Below, one piece after another: positions 35,368-44,487 of a stretch of DNA of 64,000 nucleotides. How positions within the stretch are numbered: the stretch's first letter is position 1; each line of letters begins with the position of its first letter. Made by a program: the position numbers and the translations under genes. The stretch covers positions 124,001 through 188,000 of the forward strand of contig NZ_QKYU01000007.1 of the NCBI RefSeq assembly GCF_003253705.1, read 5' to 3'. Under the pieces are notes generated by a model. It worked only from the letters and a program-made list of their open reading frames with translations, was not told the DNA's origin and made no database searches. The stretch is from Humitalea rosea. Its GTDB lineage: Bacteria; Pseudomonadota; Alphaproteobacteria; Acetobacterales; Acetobacteraceae.

Positions 35368-35931
35368 ATGTCAGACCTCCGAGTCGCCACCGCCGATACC
35401 CGCACCCGCATCCTGGATGCCGTGGAGGCCATTGTGCAGCGCGCCGGGGTGCCCGCCCTGACCTTGGAGGCCGTGGCGCGGGATGCCGGGATGTCCAAGG
35501 GCGGGCTGCTCTATCACTTCGCCTCCAAGGAGGCCCTGCTGATCGGCCTGCTGCGGCGCCTCGCGGACTTCGTGGAGGCGGAGATGGACAGCTTCATCGA
35601 GGCCGCGCCGCCGGGGCCGCATCATCTCGCCCGCGCCTGGCTGAACTGGATGATGGATTGCCCGCTGTCCCAGGCGCATGACCGCTACGACCGCGCGGCC
35701 GCGGTGTTCCTGGCGGCGCACCATCATGACCCGGCGCTGCTGGACCCGGTGCGCGCGGTGCTGCAGCGGCAGAAGGCGGCGCTGCTCGCCTCCGACACGC
35801 CGCCGGGCCCGGCGCTGGCGATACTGACGGCGGGGGATGGGCTGTTCATGGCGCATGTCTTCGGCACCTGGAGCATCACCCCCGAGGAACGCAGCGCGCT
35901 GCATGCCAGCCTGGAAGGGATGCTCGTATGA
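35368..35931 (+). CDS. TetR/AcrR-family transcriptional regulator
   Basis: A 187-residue one-component repressor. The N-terminal helix-turn-helix (TRTRILDAVEAIVQRAGVPALTLEAVARDAGMSKGGLLYHF, residues about 12-52) is classic TetR. The C-terminal ligand domain has no recognisable specificity. No efflux pump is adjacent. The gene ends with an ATGA overlap onto a 51-codon gene, so that small protein may be its partner or target. A possible promoter with a palindrome lies just upstream. Confidence 0.9.
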   Translation: MSDLRVATADTRTRILDAVEAIVQRAGVPALTLEAVARDAGMSKGGLLYHFASKEALLIGLLRRLADFVEAEMDSFIEAAPPGPHHLARAWLNWMMDCPLSQAHDRYDRAAAVFLAAHHHDPALLDPVRAVLQRQKAALLASDTPPGPALAILTAGDGLFMAHVFGTWSITPEERSALHASLEGMLV

Positions 35932-36083
35932 CCTTCCCCGCGACCGCGCTGGCGCTGATGCTGGGGCTCGGCGCCTGCCTCTGCTGGATGAACGATGTGA
36001 AGAGCCGCGCGGATACGCTGGCCCTGGCGGTCGGCTACCGGGACGCGGTGATCGCCTTCAGCCTGGGCGACACGGCGGACTGA
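35928..36083 (+). CDS. Small membrane or lipoprotein-like protein overlapping the TetR gene
   Basis: A 51-residue open frame beginning at the ATG that overlaps the TetR stop. The N terminus is hydrophobic (MTFPATALALMLGLGAC) and ends in an LGAC that could be a lipobox, though there is no basic n-region; a simple membrane anchor is as likely. The remainder (WMNDVKSRADTLALAVGYRD) is amphipathic. I recognise no family. Coupling to the regulator is the main support for its being real. Confidence 0.5.
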   Translation: MTFPATALALMLGLGACLCWMNDVKSRADTLALAVGYRDAVIAFSLGDTAD

Positions 36084-36087
36084 GGGG

Positions 36088-36294
36088 TCAGCCGATCACC
36101 AGCACCGCTCCGGCCTCATAGAGGCGCAGCGGCAGGCCCGGTTCGGGCCGCAGCAACACGATGCCGGGCCCGGCGGGGCATAGCAGCGTGGCCCCGGCCC
36201 GGGCGATGGCCGCCGCGGCCATGGTCTCGTCCAGGAACAGCGCGATGGCCGGCGAGGGGCCAGGGAGTGGGATCGGGTTTGGGTTCTGCGACAT
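36088..36294 (-). CDS. Small hypothetical protein
   Basis: A 68-residue frame without a recognised domain. It begins MSQNPNPIPLPGPSPAIALFLDE and continues with Ala/Leu-rich sequence. No clear ribosome-binding site lies upstream. Its stop is 4 bp from that of the convergent 51-residue gene. It lies 42 bp downstream of the M23 peptidase gene on the same strand. It may be a chance frame. Confidence 0.4.
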   Translation of the reverse strand: MSQNPNPIPLPGPSPAIALFLDETMAAAAIARAGATLLCPAGPGIVLLRPEPGLPLRLYEAGAVLVIG

Positions 36295-36336
36295 GGGTGC
36301 AGTGTGCGAGACGGCGATGAAGGCGGGGTTAACGGC

Positions 36337-37140
36337 CTAGCCCTGCACCGCCGGCAGCACCGGCTGCGGGTCCAGCCAGGTGCCGAACCAGGACAGGCAG
36401 AAATGGCAATGCGGCCCGGTGACGCGCCCGGTCGCCCCGATCGCGCCGATCGGCTGGCCCTGGGCGACCATCTGGCCCTCGGTGACGCTCTGCGCCGAGA
36501 GATGGGCGTAGAGCGTGTTCACCCCATGCCCATGGTCCAGCACCAGCACCCGGCCGAAGAAGATGAAATTGCCCACCAGCGACACCCGCCCGGGCAGTGC
36601 CGCATGGACCGGCGTGCCGGTGGGGGCGGCGATATCCAGCCCGAAATGCGGCTGGCGCGGCTGGCCGTTCAGCACCCGCTGGCTGCCATAGATGCCGCTG
36701 ATGCGGCCATGCGCCGGCCAGGCGAGGCCGGCGGCGAAGCCGGAGCCGTCGGTATCCACGGCGCGGGCGGCGGCGAGGCGTTCCCGCTCCGCCAGGATGC
36801 GCCGCAGGGCGCCGGCATCGGGGGTGACCTGGGCGGGCGGCAGGCCGTTGATCGCCTGCACATCCCAGCGGCGGCGGGCGACGGCCAGCGGCATCGTCTC
36901 CGCCCGCCCATCGGGGCCGGTGACGACCAGACGCGCATTGGGCGCGGCATCCCGCCCGAAGCCGAAGACGATGGCGCCATCGGGCGCGACCCGCAGCGCG
37001 CGCCCGTCCAGCGCGGCGCGGCTGCCGGGCGGGACATGGGCGATGACGAAGCCGCCCTGGGACAGCCCTGGCAGGGTGGTGGCGGCGCTGGCGCGGGCCA
37101 GCAGCAAAGCGGGCAAGGCGAACAGGGCACGGCGATGCAT
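36337..37140 (-). CDS. M23-family metallopeptidase (LytM-type)
   Basis: A 267-residue secreted or periplasmic peptidase. A signal peptide (MHRRALFALPALLLARASA) precedes an N-terminal beta domain. The C-terminal M23 domain carries the zinc motif HFGLDIAAP (HxxxD), DHGHGV, and the GPHCHFCL form of the HxH motif. It probably cuts peptidoglycan cross-bridges or acts as an amidase activator. The ATG at 37140 overlaps the xseA stop (TGATG). xseA next to an M23 peptidase is common in Acetobacteraceae-like genomes as far as I know. Confidence 0.9.
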   Translation of the reverse strand: MHRRALFALPALLLARASAATTLPGLSQGGFVIAHVPPGSRAALDGRALRVAPDGAIVFGFGRDAAPNARLVVTGPDGRAETMPLAVARRRWDVQAINGLPPAQVTPDAGALRRILAERERLAAARAVDTDGSGFAAGLAWPAHGRISGIYGSQRVLNGQPRQPHFGLDIAAPTGTPVHAALPGRVSLVGNFIFFGRVLVLDHGHGVNTLYAHLSAQSVTEGQMVAQGQPIGAIGATGRVTGPHCHFCLSWFGTWLDPQPVLPAVQG

Positions 37141-38591
37141 CACAGCAGCCTCGGGGTGGCCGGGGGTGGGGCGGCGGATTTCCGTGGCGGTGCGGTGCCG
37201 GCGGCGGTGACCGCCGCCTCGCCGTCATGGAACACCAGGGTCAAAGCGGCGCCGGGGCGGATCGCGGCGGCGGCGCCGATCGGGGCCTGCGCCGAATCGC
37301 GCACCAGGGCGAAGCCGCGCGCCAGCACCGCGGTATAGGAGGCGCCCTGGAGACGGGCCGAAAACCCCTCCAGCCGCGCCGAGGCCTCGCGCAGCGCCGC
37401 CGCGATGCGGGGGCCGGGGTCGGGCAGGCGGTCGAGGGCGGCGCGGCGGCGGTCCAGCACGCGGCGGCCGGCGGCTTCCTGGCGGTGCTGCAACAGCGTG
37501 AGGCGGGAGCGGCGGTCGGCGATGGTCTCGCGCGGATGCGGCAGGCGCGGGGCGAGGGCCTGCAAGGCATGGCGCTTGGCGGCGATGCCGGAGGCGGGGG
37601 CGCGGGCCAGGCGCCCGGTCAGCTCATCCAGCCGCTGCCGCGCGGCCTGCACCCGTCCGGGCAGGTCGGGCAGCCCATGCGCGGCGCGGTCCAGCCGCAG
37701 CCGGGAGCGGTCCAGCCGCTGGGCGCCGGCGGCGCGCAGCCGCTGCTCGGTCTGCTGCAAGGCGGAGAGCAGGGTCATGCGCGAGGGCACCGCGAGTTCC
37801 GCTGCGGCGGTCGGCGTGGGGGCGCGCTGGTCGGAGGCGAAATCGATCAGCGTGGTGTCGGTCTCATGCCCGACGGCGCTGATCAGCGGGATCGGGCTGG
37901 CGGCGGCGGCGCGGACCACGGCCTCGTCGTTGAAGGCCATCAAATCTTCGAGGCTGCCGCCGCCGCGCGCCACGATCAGCACATCCGGGCGGGGGGTCAT
38001 CCTTGCAAAACCCTCGATGGCGGCGGCGATGCGGGCGGCGGCGCCCTCGCCCTGCACCGGCACCGGCCAGAGCAGGATGGGGCGCGGAAAGCGCCGGGCG
38101 ATGGTGGTGATAATGTCCTGGATCACCGCGCCCTTCTCGCTGCTGATCACGCCGATCAGGCCGGGCAGATGCGGCAAGGCGCGTTTGCGGGCGGGGTCGA
38201 ACAGCCCCTCGGCCAATAGGCGCGCGCGCAGCTTCTCGATGGCGGCGAGGAGGGCGCCTTCGCCGGCGTAATCCAGCCGGTCCACCGTCAACTGGTAGTT
38301 GGACTGGTCAGGGTAGGTGGTCAGGCGGCCGGTGGCGATGACCTCGGTGCCGTTCTCGGGCTTCACGCCGCTGCGGCCGGCCGACCAGGCCCAGATGACG
38401 CAGCGCAGCTTGCCGCCGCCGTCGGGGTCCTTCATCGAGAAATAGAATCGGTTGGGGCCGTAGCCCTTGGCTTCGGTGATCTCGCCGCGCACGCGGACGC
38501 GGCCGAAGGCGCCCTCCAGCGTGCGTTTCACGGCGCCGGAGAGTTCTCCGACGGTGTATTCCGGCACGTTGCCGCGTGGCGTCTCAGACAT
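37140..38591 (-). CDS. xseA: Exodeoxyribonuclease VII large subunit
   Basis: A 483-residue XseA. An N-terminal OB-fold (about 1-110: VRVRGEITEAKGYG, YFSMKD) binds DNA. The catalytic domain follows: IGVISSEKGAVIQDI, VLIVARGGGSLEDLMAFNDE, ISAVGHETDTTLIDFASDQRAPTPTAAAE. A C-terminal coiled coil binds XseB, which is not in this window. I start at 38591 (MSETPRGNVPEYTVGELS); the longer open frame lies within the divergent purD region. Confidence 0.95.
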   Translation of the reverse strand: MSETPRGNVPEYTVGELSGAVKRTLEGAFGRVRVRGEITEAKGYGPNRFYFSMKDPDGGGKLRCVIWAWSAGRSGVKPENGTEVIATGRLTTYPDQSNYQLTVDRLDYAGEGALLAAIEKLRARLLAEGLFDPARKRALPHLPGLIGVISSEKGAVIQDIITTIARRFPRPILLWPVPVQGEGAAARIAAAIEGFARMTPRPDVLIVARGGGSLEDLMAFNDEAVVRAAAASPIPLISAVGHETDTTLIDFASDQRAPTPTAAAELAVPSRMTLLSALQQTEQRLRAAGAQRLDRSRLRLDRAAHGLPDLPGRVQAARQRLDELTGRLARAPASGIAAKRHALQALAPRLPHPRETIADRRSRLTLLQHRQEAAGRRVLDRRRAALDRLPDPGPRIAAALREASARLEGFSARLQGASYTAVLARGFALVRDSAQAPIGAAAAIRPGAALTLVFHDGEAAVTAAGTAPPRKSAAPPPATPRLL

Positions 38592-38655
38592 GGCCCGAGT
38601 ATGCCCCGAGCGGGCCGCCCATGCTACGCGGGGGGCGCGGACAGGGGAGAGCGCG

Positions 38656-39924
38656 ATGCGGGTGCTGGTGGTCGGTGGCGGCGGGCGCGAACACGCGCTG
38701 TGCTGGAAATTGGCGCAAAGCCCGTTGCTGACCGCGCTGTTCTGCGCGCCGGGCAATGCCGGGATCGCCGAGGTCGCGCGCTGCGTGCCGATCATCGCCG
38801 AGGATATTTCGGGCATCGTGAATTTCGCCAAGGCCAATGCCATCGACCTGGTGGTGGTGGGGCCGGAGGCGCCGCTGACCCTCGGCCTCGCGGATTTCTG
38901 CGCCGCGGCGGGGCTGCGGGTGTTCGGCCCGGATGCGGCGGCGGCGCGGCTGGAGGGCAGCAAATCCTTCATGAAGGAGGTGCTGGATGCCGCCGGCGCC
39001 CCCACCGCCGCCTGGGCCAGGTTCGAGGACGCCGGGGCGGCGCGGGCCTATCTCGCCAAGGTCGGCGCGCCGATCGTGGTCAAGGCGGATGGGCTGGCCG
39101 CGGGCAAGGGCGTCGTCGTCGCCGCCACCCCGGAGGAGGCCGAGGCCGCCATCGCCGCCATCATGGAGGACCGCATCCATGGCAGCGCCGGGGCCGAGGT
39201 GGTCATCGAGGACTGCATGACGGGGCCGGAAGTCTCCTTCTTCGCCCTCTGCGACGGGAGCACCGCGATCCCCTTCGGCGCGGCGCAGGACCACAAGCGG
39301 GTCGGCGATGGCGATACCGGGCCGAACACCGGCGGCATGGGCGCCTATGGCCCGCCGCCCGTGTTTTCGGCGGCGATGGAAGCCGAGGTGATGGACCACT
39401 GCGTGACCCCGGTGCTGGCCGAGATGGCCAAACGCGGCGCGCCGTTCCGGGGCGTGCTCTTCGCCGGGCTGATGCTGACGCCGGAGGGGCCGAAGCTGCT
39501 GGAATTCAACGTCCGCTTCGGCGATCCGGAATGCCAGGTGCTGATGCTGCGGCTGCAAAGCGACCTGCTGCCGCTGCTGGTGGCCGCCGCCGATGGGCAT
39601 CTGGCCGGGATGGCGCCGGACTGGCGGCCCGACCCCGCGCTGGTGGTGGTGATGGCGGCCGAGGGCTACCCGGAGGCGCCGCGCAAGGGCAGCGTGATCG
39701 GGGGGCTGGAGGCGGCGGCCGCCTGCCCCGGGGTCACGGTCTTCCACGCCGGCACCGCGCGGCGGGAGGATGGCGCGGTCATCGCGACCGGCGGCCGGGT
39801 GCTGGGCATCGCCGCGACGGGGGCGGACCTGCGGGCGGCGCGGGATGCCGCCTATGCCGGGGTGGATGCGGTGGTCTGGCCCGGCGGGTTCTGCCGGCGG
39901 GACATTGGCGCCCGGGCGCTTTAG
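38656..39924 (+). CDS. purD: Phosphoribosylamine-glycine ligase (GAR synthetase)
   Basis: A 422-residue ATP-grasp ligase, step two of purine synthesis. Start MRVLVVGGGGREHALCWKL; NAIDLVVVGPEAPLTLGLAD; ATP-grasp KADGLAAGKGVVVA; EFNVRFGDPECQ near residue 290. GGGGAGA precedes the ATG. Divergent from xseA. Downstream are two strong hairpins between its stop and the convergent SulP gene. Confidence 0.96.
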   Translation: MRVLVVGGGGREHALCWKLAQSPLLTALFCAPGNAGIAEVARCVPIIAEDISGIVNFAKANAIDLVVVGPEAPLTLGLADFCAAAGLRVFGPDAAAARLEGSKSFMKEVLDAAGAPTAAWARFEDAGAARAYLAKVGAPIVVKADGLAAGKGVVVAATPEEAEAAIAAIMEDRIHGSAGAEVVIEDCMTGPEVSFFALCDGSTAIPFGAAQDHKRVGDGDTGPNTGGMGAYGPPPVFSAAMEAEVMDHCVTPVLAEMAKRGAPFRGVLFAGLMLTPEGPKLLEFNVRFGDPECQVLMLRLQSDLLPLLVAAADGHLAGMAPDWRPDPALVVVMAAEGYPEAPRKGSVIGGLEAAAACPGVTVFHAGTARREDGAVIATGGRVLGIAATGADLRAARDAAYAGVDAVVWPGGFCRRDIGARAL

Positions 39925-39934
39925 CCGAGGGGGT

Positions 39935-39978
39935 CTGGGGCCTCAGGCCCCAGCGGGGTTCCAGGGGCTGGCCCCTGG
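39935..39978. terminator. Two perfect hairpins between convergent purD and SulP genes
   Basis: CTGGGGCCT-C-AGGCCCCAG (39935-39953, 9-bp arms) and CCAGGGGC-TG-GCCCCTGG (39961-39978, 8-bp arms). Neither has a T-run. Placement between convergent stops suggests a bidirectional transcription block or RNA 3'-end protection. The form resembles the other intergenic hairpin repeats in this window, but the sequence differs. Confidence 0.65.
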
Positions 39979-39980
39979 CT

Positions 39981-41459
39981 TCAATGCGCCGCCGAAAGTG
40001 CCGCCCCTTCCTTGTCATGCTGCGCGAGGCGATCCACCAGCGTCTGGCTCGCCTCGTTCATGCCCACGATCTCCACCGCCCGGCCATGGTGGCGGAACTT
40101 CAGCACCACGCGGTCCAGCCCGTTGATGCCGGTGATGTCCCAGAAATGCGCGGCATGGACGTCGATGACGACGCCGTTCAACTCCTCGCGGAAATCGAAG
40201 GCGTTGTGGAAGGCTTCGGCCGTGGCGAAGAAGATCTGCCCGGTCACGCGGTAGCGCCGCACCCCGGTCGCCTCATCCAGCGTGGAGGTCACCCCGAAGA
40301 AGCGCGAGACCTTCTGGGCGAAGAACAGCCCGCTCAGCACCACGCCGACCAGCACGCCCTGCGCCAGATCATGGGTGAAGACCACGACGGCGACGGTGGC
40401 GAGCATCACGACGCTGCTGCTCCTGGGGTTGGTCGCCAGGGTGGCGATGGACTTCCACTGGAAGGTGTTGATCGAGACCATGACCATCACCGCGACCAGC
40501 GCCGCCATCGGGATCTGCTTCACCCAGGGCCCAAGCACGACGATGAGGAACAGCAGGAACACCCCGGCCCAGAGGCAGGACAGCCGCCCCCGCCCGCCCG
40601 AGGACACGTTGATCACCGATTGGCCAATCATCGCGCAGCCCGCCATGCCGCCGAAGCAGCCGGAGGTGATGTTGGCCAGCCCCTGGCCCGCGCATTCGCG
40701 GTTCTTGTTGGAGCCGGTGTCGGTCATCTCATCGACGATGGAGGCCGTCATCAGGCTCTCCAGCAGCCCGACCATGGCCAGCGTCGCGGCATAGGGCAGG
40801 ATGATCCGCAGCGTCTCGAAATTCAGCGGCACCTGCGGCAGGGCGAAGAACGGCAGTTCGTTCGGCAATTCGCCCATGTCGCCGACCGTGTGGATGCCGA
40901 GCCCCATGGCCATGGAAAACGCCGTCAGCACGATGATGGTGACCAGCGGCGAGGGCACCACATTGGTCAGCCGCGGCAGCAGATAGATGATGCCGAGCCC
41001 GACCGCCGCCATCGCCCAGACCTGCCAGCTTTGCCCGATCAACTCCGGCATCTGCGCCAGGAAGATGAGGATGGCGAGCGCGTTGACGAAGCCCGTCACC
41101 ACCGAGCGCGAGACGAAGCGCATCAGGTCGCCGAGCTTGAGCAGGCTCGCCCCGATCTGGAGGAAGCCGGTCAGGATGGTCGCGGCGAAGAGGTAGCCGA
41201 GCCCGTGATCCCTCACCAGGCTCACCATGACCAGCGCCGTCGCCCCGGTCGCGGCCGAGATCATCGCCGGGCGGCCGCCGGCGATCGCCGTGACCACCGC
41301 GATGCAGAAGGAGGCATAGAGCCCGACCTTGGGATCGACGCCGGCGATGATGGAGAAGGCGATCGCCTCGGGGATCAGCGCGAGGGCGACGACGGTCCCC
41401 GCCAGCATGTCACGCGTGACATTGGGCGCCCATTCGGCGCGGAGTTGGGACAGGGTCAT
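39981..41459 (-). CDS. SulP/SLC26-family anion transporter with STAS domain
   Basis: A 492-residue inner-membrane protein. The SulP transmembrane domain occupies about residues 15-395 ([66 protein letters not shown]) and the cytosolic STAS domain about 400-492 ([20 protein letters not shown]). The group transports sulfate, bicarbonate or dicarboxylates; the substrate cannot be read here. Divergent from the second TctC gene. Confidence 0.92.
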   Translation of the reverse strand: MTLSQLRAEWAPNVTRDMLAGTVVALALIPEAIAFSIIAGVDPKVGLYASFCIAVVTAIAGGRPAMISAATGATALVMVSLVRDHGLGYLFAATILTGFLQIGASLLKLGDLMRFVSRSVVTGFVNALAILIFLAQMPELIGQSWQVWAMAAVGLGIIYLLPRLTNVVPSPLVTIIVLTAFSMAMGLGIHTVGDMGELPNELPFFALPQVPLNFETLRIILPYAATLAMVGLLESLMTASIVDEMTDTGSNKNRECAGQGLANITSGCFGGMAGCAMIGQSVINVSSGGRGRLSCLWAGVFLLFLIVVLGPWVKQIPMAALVAVMVMVSINTFQWKSIATLATNPRSSSVVMLATVAVVVFTHDLAQGVLVGVVLSGLFFAQKVSRFFGVTSTLDEATGVRRYRVTGQIFFATAEAFHNAFDFREELNGVVIDVHAAHFWDITGINGLDRVVLKFRHHGRAVEIVGMNEASQTLVDRLAQHDKEGAALSAAH

Positions 41460-41758
41460 GAGGCACCTTCGGCCAAGGCCGCAGCCGTCCCGCGAAGACG
41501 GATCAGATGCGGGCAGGAAATGGATCGCGCCGCAATCGAAGGCCGCGGCGGCGGGGAGGCTCGGGCGTCGCGCGCCTAAGGCGGCGTCGGCAAGTCGGTC
41601 GAGAGCACTCTGACACAGGACATGCTCCGGCCATAACGGCCTCGGTGCTGCGACGCAACATCGCCGGGCGCCGCGATCGCGTTGCAAACCGCCCGGTCTT
41701 GCCGCGATACTTCGCCCCAAGGCGGCCCGGAGAAACGGGGCGCCACCGGAGGATACGC
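41460..41758. other. Divergent intergenic region between SulP and TctC genes
   Basis: 299 bp without a credible gene. It carries GC-rich inverted segments near the SulP start (CCGTC-TTCGCGG-GACGG and CGGCC-TT-GGCCG, on the minus strand) and the GGAGG of the TctC gene. I found no recognisable riboswitch or well-spaced sigma-70 promoter. Confidence 0.4.
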
Positions 41759-42721
41759 ATGAGCATTCGCCGACGCACCCTGTTGGGTGCCGCCGCAGCC
41801 GCGCCCTTGGCCAGCCCCGCGCTGGCACAATCGGGTTTCCCGAACCGCGCCATCCGCATGTACGTGCCCTGGGGCGCGGGCGGGACCACCGATATCCAGA
41901 TGCGGGTGCTGTGCGACCAGGCGTCCAAGCGGCTCGGCCAGCCGATCGTGATCGAGAACAAATCCGGCGCCGGCGGCATATTGGGGCCGCAGGCGCTGGT
42001 CTCCGACCGGCCCGATGGCTACGCGCTGTCGCAGATGCCGATCAGCGTGTTCCGCAACCCGCAGATGAACCCGCACCCGCCCTTCGACCCGATGACCGAC
42101 TTCACCTGGGTCGTGCATCTGACCGGCTATCTGTTCGGCATCGTGGTGCGGGCGGACAGCCCCTGGCAGACGCTGGGCGAGTTCCTGGACTACGCGAAGG
42201 CCAATCCGGGCAAGGTCAATTACGGCACGCCCGGCGTCGGCACCTCGCTGCACATCACCATGGAGCAGATCGCGGGCCAGAAGGGCATCGAATGGGTGCA
42301 TGTGCCGTTCCGGGGGGTGGCGGATAATCTCTCGGCGCTGCTCGGCGGGCAGATCCAGGCGACGGCCGACAGCTCCGGCTGGTCGGAGCTGGTGCTGGCC
42401 GGGCGGCTGCGGCTGCTGACCACCTGGGGCACGGAACGCGCCAAGCGCTTCCCCGATGCGCCGACCTTGCAGCAGAGCGGCATCGATATCGTCTCGATCA
42501 GCCCCTATGGCATCGCCGGCCCCAAGGGCATGGACCCCGGCGTGGTGCGGGTGCTGCACGACGCCTTCAAGGCGGCGCTGTTCGATCCGGCGCATATCGC
42601 GATCCTGGACCGGTTCGACATGCAGCCGATGTATCTGGACAGCGAGGCCTACGCCACCTTCGCCCGCAGGCAGTTCGAGGAGGAGGGGGTGATGATCCGC
42701 CGGCTGGGGCTGCGCCTGTAG
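41759..42721 (+). CDS. TctC/Bug-family periplasmic binding protein
   Basis: A 320-residue binding protein with a Tat-like signal ([23 protein letters not shown]) and the Bug-family signatures [21 protein letters not shown] and [13 protein letters not shown]. Shorter than the copy at 23930 and only distantly similar. A strong CGGAGG precedes the ATG. No transporter membrane subunits are near; solitary TctC genes are common in this group of bacteria. The ligand is unknown. Confidence 0.9.
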   Translation: MSIRRRTLLGAAAAAPLASPALAQSGFPNRAIRMYVPWGAGGTTDIQMRVLCDQASKRLGQPIVIENKSGAGGILGPQALVSDRPDGYALSQMPISVFRNPQMNPHPPFDPMTDFTWVVHLTGYLFGIVVRADSPWQTLGEFLDYAKANPGKVNYGTPGVGTSLHITMEQIAGQKGIEWVHVPFRGVADNLSALLGGQIQATADSSGWSELVLAGRLRLLTTWGTERAKRFPDAPTLQQSGIDIVSISPYGIAGPKGMDPGVVRVLHDAFKAALFDPAHIAILDRFDMQPMYLDSEAYATFARRQFEEEGVMIRRLGLRL

Positions 42722-42766
42722 CGGGATGCCGTAGCGGGATCGTCCTGGCCCGGCGATACTCGGGCC

Positions 42767-43705
42767 ATGGACATCATCCATATCCGCTGCGGCGATGATC
42801 TGCGGGGCCGGCTGCCGCCCGGGGACTACATCGGCTACGCCGACCCGGTCTGCCTCGGCCCCGCGCGGGACACCGGCGGCCCGGCGGCCTGGCTGGCGCA
42901 GCGCGCGCGTTTTGTCGCCGAACACGCCCATGCGCCGCTGGCCGAGGTGCGGAGCCGGCTCGGCACCGACCATGCGGCGCTGACGGCGGCGGCGCGGGGG
43001 ACGGCCGCGCTGCATCTGTGGTTCGAGCATGATGTCTGGGACCAGATCGCGCTGCTGCGGGTGCTGGCCTTCCTCTGGCCGCAGGCGCGGGGGCGGGTCT
43101 GGCTGATGCCGGCCGATGGCAAGCGGGTGCTGCCGGCGCTCTCGGATGCCGAGCTGGCGGCGCTGGAGCCCCAGAAACTCGGCGACATCGCGGCCGAGGC
43201 GGCGCTGCTGGCCTGGGATGCCTTCGCCGCCCCCGACCCCGCGGCGCTGGACCGGCTGTGGCGCCAGATGCTGCCCTTCCCGCATCTGGCCCCGGCGCTG
43301 CGCCGGCATTTGCAGGACCTGCCCTGGGCCAGCGACGGGCTGGCGCTGTCCGAGCGGCGGGTGCTGCGGGCGATCGCGGCGGGGGCGCAGGATCTGGGCG
43401 CCGTGCTGCGCGCCTTCGCCGCCGAGGATGCGGTGTTCCACCCGACCGATCTGATGCTGGCCGAGATCATCGACCGGCTGCGCGCGGGCACCACCCGGCT
43501 GATCGCCCGCGACGGGCCGCTGGCGCTGACCGAGCGCGGGCAGGCGGTGCTGGCCGGGCGGCGGCGGCACGCGCCCTGGCCGCGGCTGGTGGGGGGAGTC
43601 GCGGTCGGGCCCAACGGCGAGGCGTGGTGGGACCCGTCGCGGCAAGGGGTGGCGACGCGGCCAGGGCAGGCGTTGGGGGGGCTGTCGGCGTTAAGGGATG
43701 GGTAA
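42767..43705 (+). CDS. DUF1835 domain-containing protein
   Basis: A 312-residue cytosolic protein. The N-terminal DUF1835 region begins MDIIHIRCGDDLRGRLPPGDYIGYADPVCLGP, followed by LHLWFEHDVWDQIALLRVLAFL and the C-terminal DUF3658-like part. A winged-helix-like end includes LTERGQAVLAG. Family function is unknown. It starts 45 bp after the second TctC gene. The stop is followed within a few bases by repeat families B and A. Confidence 0.8.
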   Translation: MDIIHIRCGDDLRGRLPPGDYIGYADPVCLGPARDTGGPAAWLAQRARFVAEHAHAPLAEVRSRLGTDHAALTAAARGTAALHLWFEHDVWDQIALLRVLAFLWPQARGRVWLMPADGKRVLPALSDAELAALEPQKLGDIAAEAALLAWDAFAAPDPAALDRLWRQMLPFPHLAPALRRHLQDLPWASDGLALSERRVLRAIAAGAQDLGAVLRAFAAEDAVFHPTDLMLAEIIDRLRAGTTRLIARDGPLALTERGQAVLAGRRRHAPWPRLVGGVAVGPNGEAWWDPSRQGVATRPGQALGGLSALRDG

Positions 43706-43706
43706 A

Positions 43707-43770
43707 CTGGGAGGGCTTTTCGCCCTCCCAGACCCTCCCACCAGGAAACTGAGTTTCCTGGACCTTCCTT
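43707..43770. repeat. Interspersed double-hairpin repeat, family B copy 2 (inverted)
   Basis: CTGGGAGGGC (43707-43716) pairs with GCCCTCCCAG (43722-43731), and CCAGGAAACT (43741-43750) with AGTTTCCTGG (43752-43761). Read as reverse complement the block aligns with 21340-21400 over about 60 bp. It is followed directly by a family A element. Confidence 0.7.
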
Positions 43771-43782
43771 TTTGTCATTTAA

Positions 43783-43865
43783 GATCAATCTATTGAGGGA
43801 AGTGCAGAAACCTCAGGTTTCTGCTGGGGTGTTCGAGGGGCGAAGCCCTTCGATCTTTTTCACAC
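43783..43865. repeat. Interspersed hairpin repeat, family A copy 2, with terminator-like end
   Basis: GCAGAAACCT (43804-43813) and AGGTTTCTGC (43815-43824) are perfect arms. TCGAGGGGC (43833-43841) pairs with GCCCTTCGA (43845-43853) and is followed by TCTTTTT, an intrinsic-terminator shape on the plus strand. The whole 80 bp aligns with 14159-14240. It lies in the convergent gap between the DUF1835 gene and tadA. Confidence 0.7.
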
Positions 43866-43958
43866 CCGCCAGCGCGGCACCGGGGTAGAATGCCCGCATC
43901 AAGACCCCCCGCACGACCCTGCGGTAAGGGCGTAAGATGGTAAGGCAGTAAGGCGCCG

Positions 43959-44402
43959 TCACCGCCGCTCCGCGAAGAACCCGCGCAGCAGCGCCGCCGC
44001 CTCGGTCTCCCGCACCCCGCCGACCACCTCCGGCGCGTGGTGGCAGGTCGGCTGGCCGAAGACGCGGGCGCCATGCTCGACGCCGCCGCCCTTGGGGTCA
44101 TAGGCGCCGAAGACCAGCCGCCGCACGCGGAACAGGCTGGCGGCATGGGCGCACATCGGGCAGGGCTCCAGCGTGACCCAGAGCGTCGCATCGGGCAGCA
44201 CCTTGTCGCCGCGCAGCGCGGCGGCGGCGCGCAGGGCCAGCAGTTCGGCATGGGCGGAGGGGTCGTGGCGGGCCTCGACCTCATTGCCCGCGGCGGCCAG
44301 GATGTTGCCCGCCGCATCGGTCACCACGGCGCCCACCGGCACCTCGCCACGGGCGCAGGCGGCGGCGGCTTCTTGCAGGGCAAGGCGCATGGGGCTGTCC
44401 AT
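43959..44402 (-). CDS. tadA: tRNA-specific adenosine deaminase
   Basis: A 147-residue deaminase that makes inosine at position 34 of tRNA-Arg. The zinc site is complete: H51-A-E53 with Cys81 and Cys84 in LEPCPMC. EVPVGAVV and the length match TadA rather than free-nucleoside deaminases. The ATG at 44402 gives MDSPMRLALQEAAAAC; a longer frame to 44438 adds 12 residues without support. Convergent with the DUF1835 gene through a 250-bp repeat-filled gap. Confidence 0.9.
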   Translation of the reverse strand: MDSPMRLALQEAAAACARGEVPVGAVVTDAAGNILAAAGNEVEARHDPSAHAELLALRAAAALRGDKVLPDATLWVTLEPCPMCAHAASLFRVRRLVFGAYDPKGGGVEHGARVFGQPTCHHAPEVVGGVRETEAAALLRGFFAERR

Positions 44403-44487
44403 CCCATGCTGTGTTGCCGCGCGACGCGGGGCACGCAAGCCGTTTGACCGCTGGACGCGCCCCCATCGCGGCGCGTAGCAAGCCGGA

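Noticed and set aside
41460-41758. Riboswitch or leader peptide upstream of the SulP gene
   Set aside because: Inverted segments and a short [15 protein letters not shown] frame are present on the minus strand, but nothing matches a known sulfur-responsive RNA.
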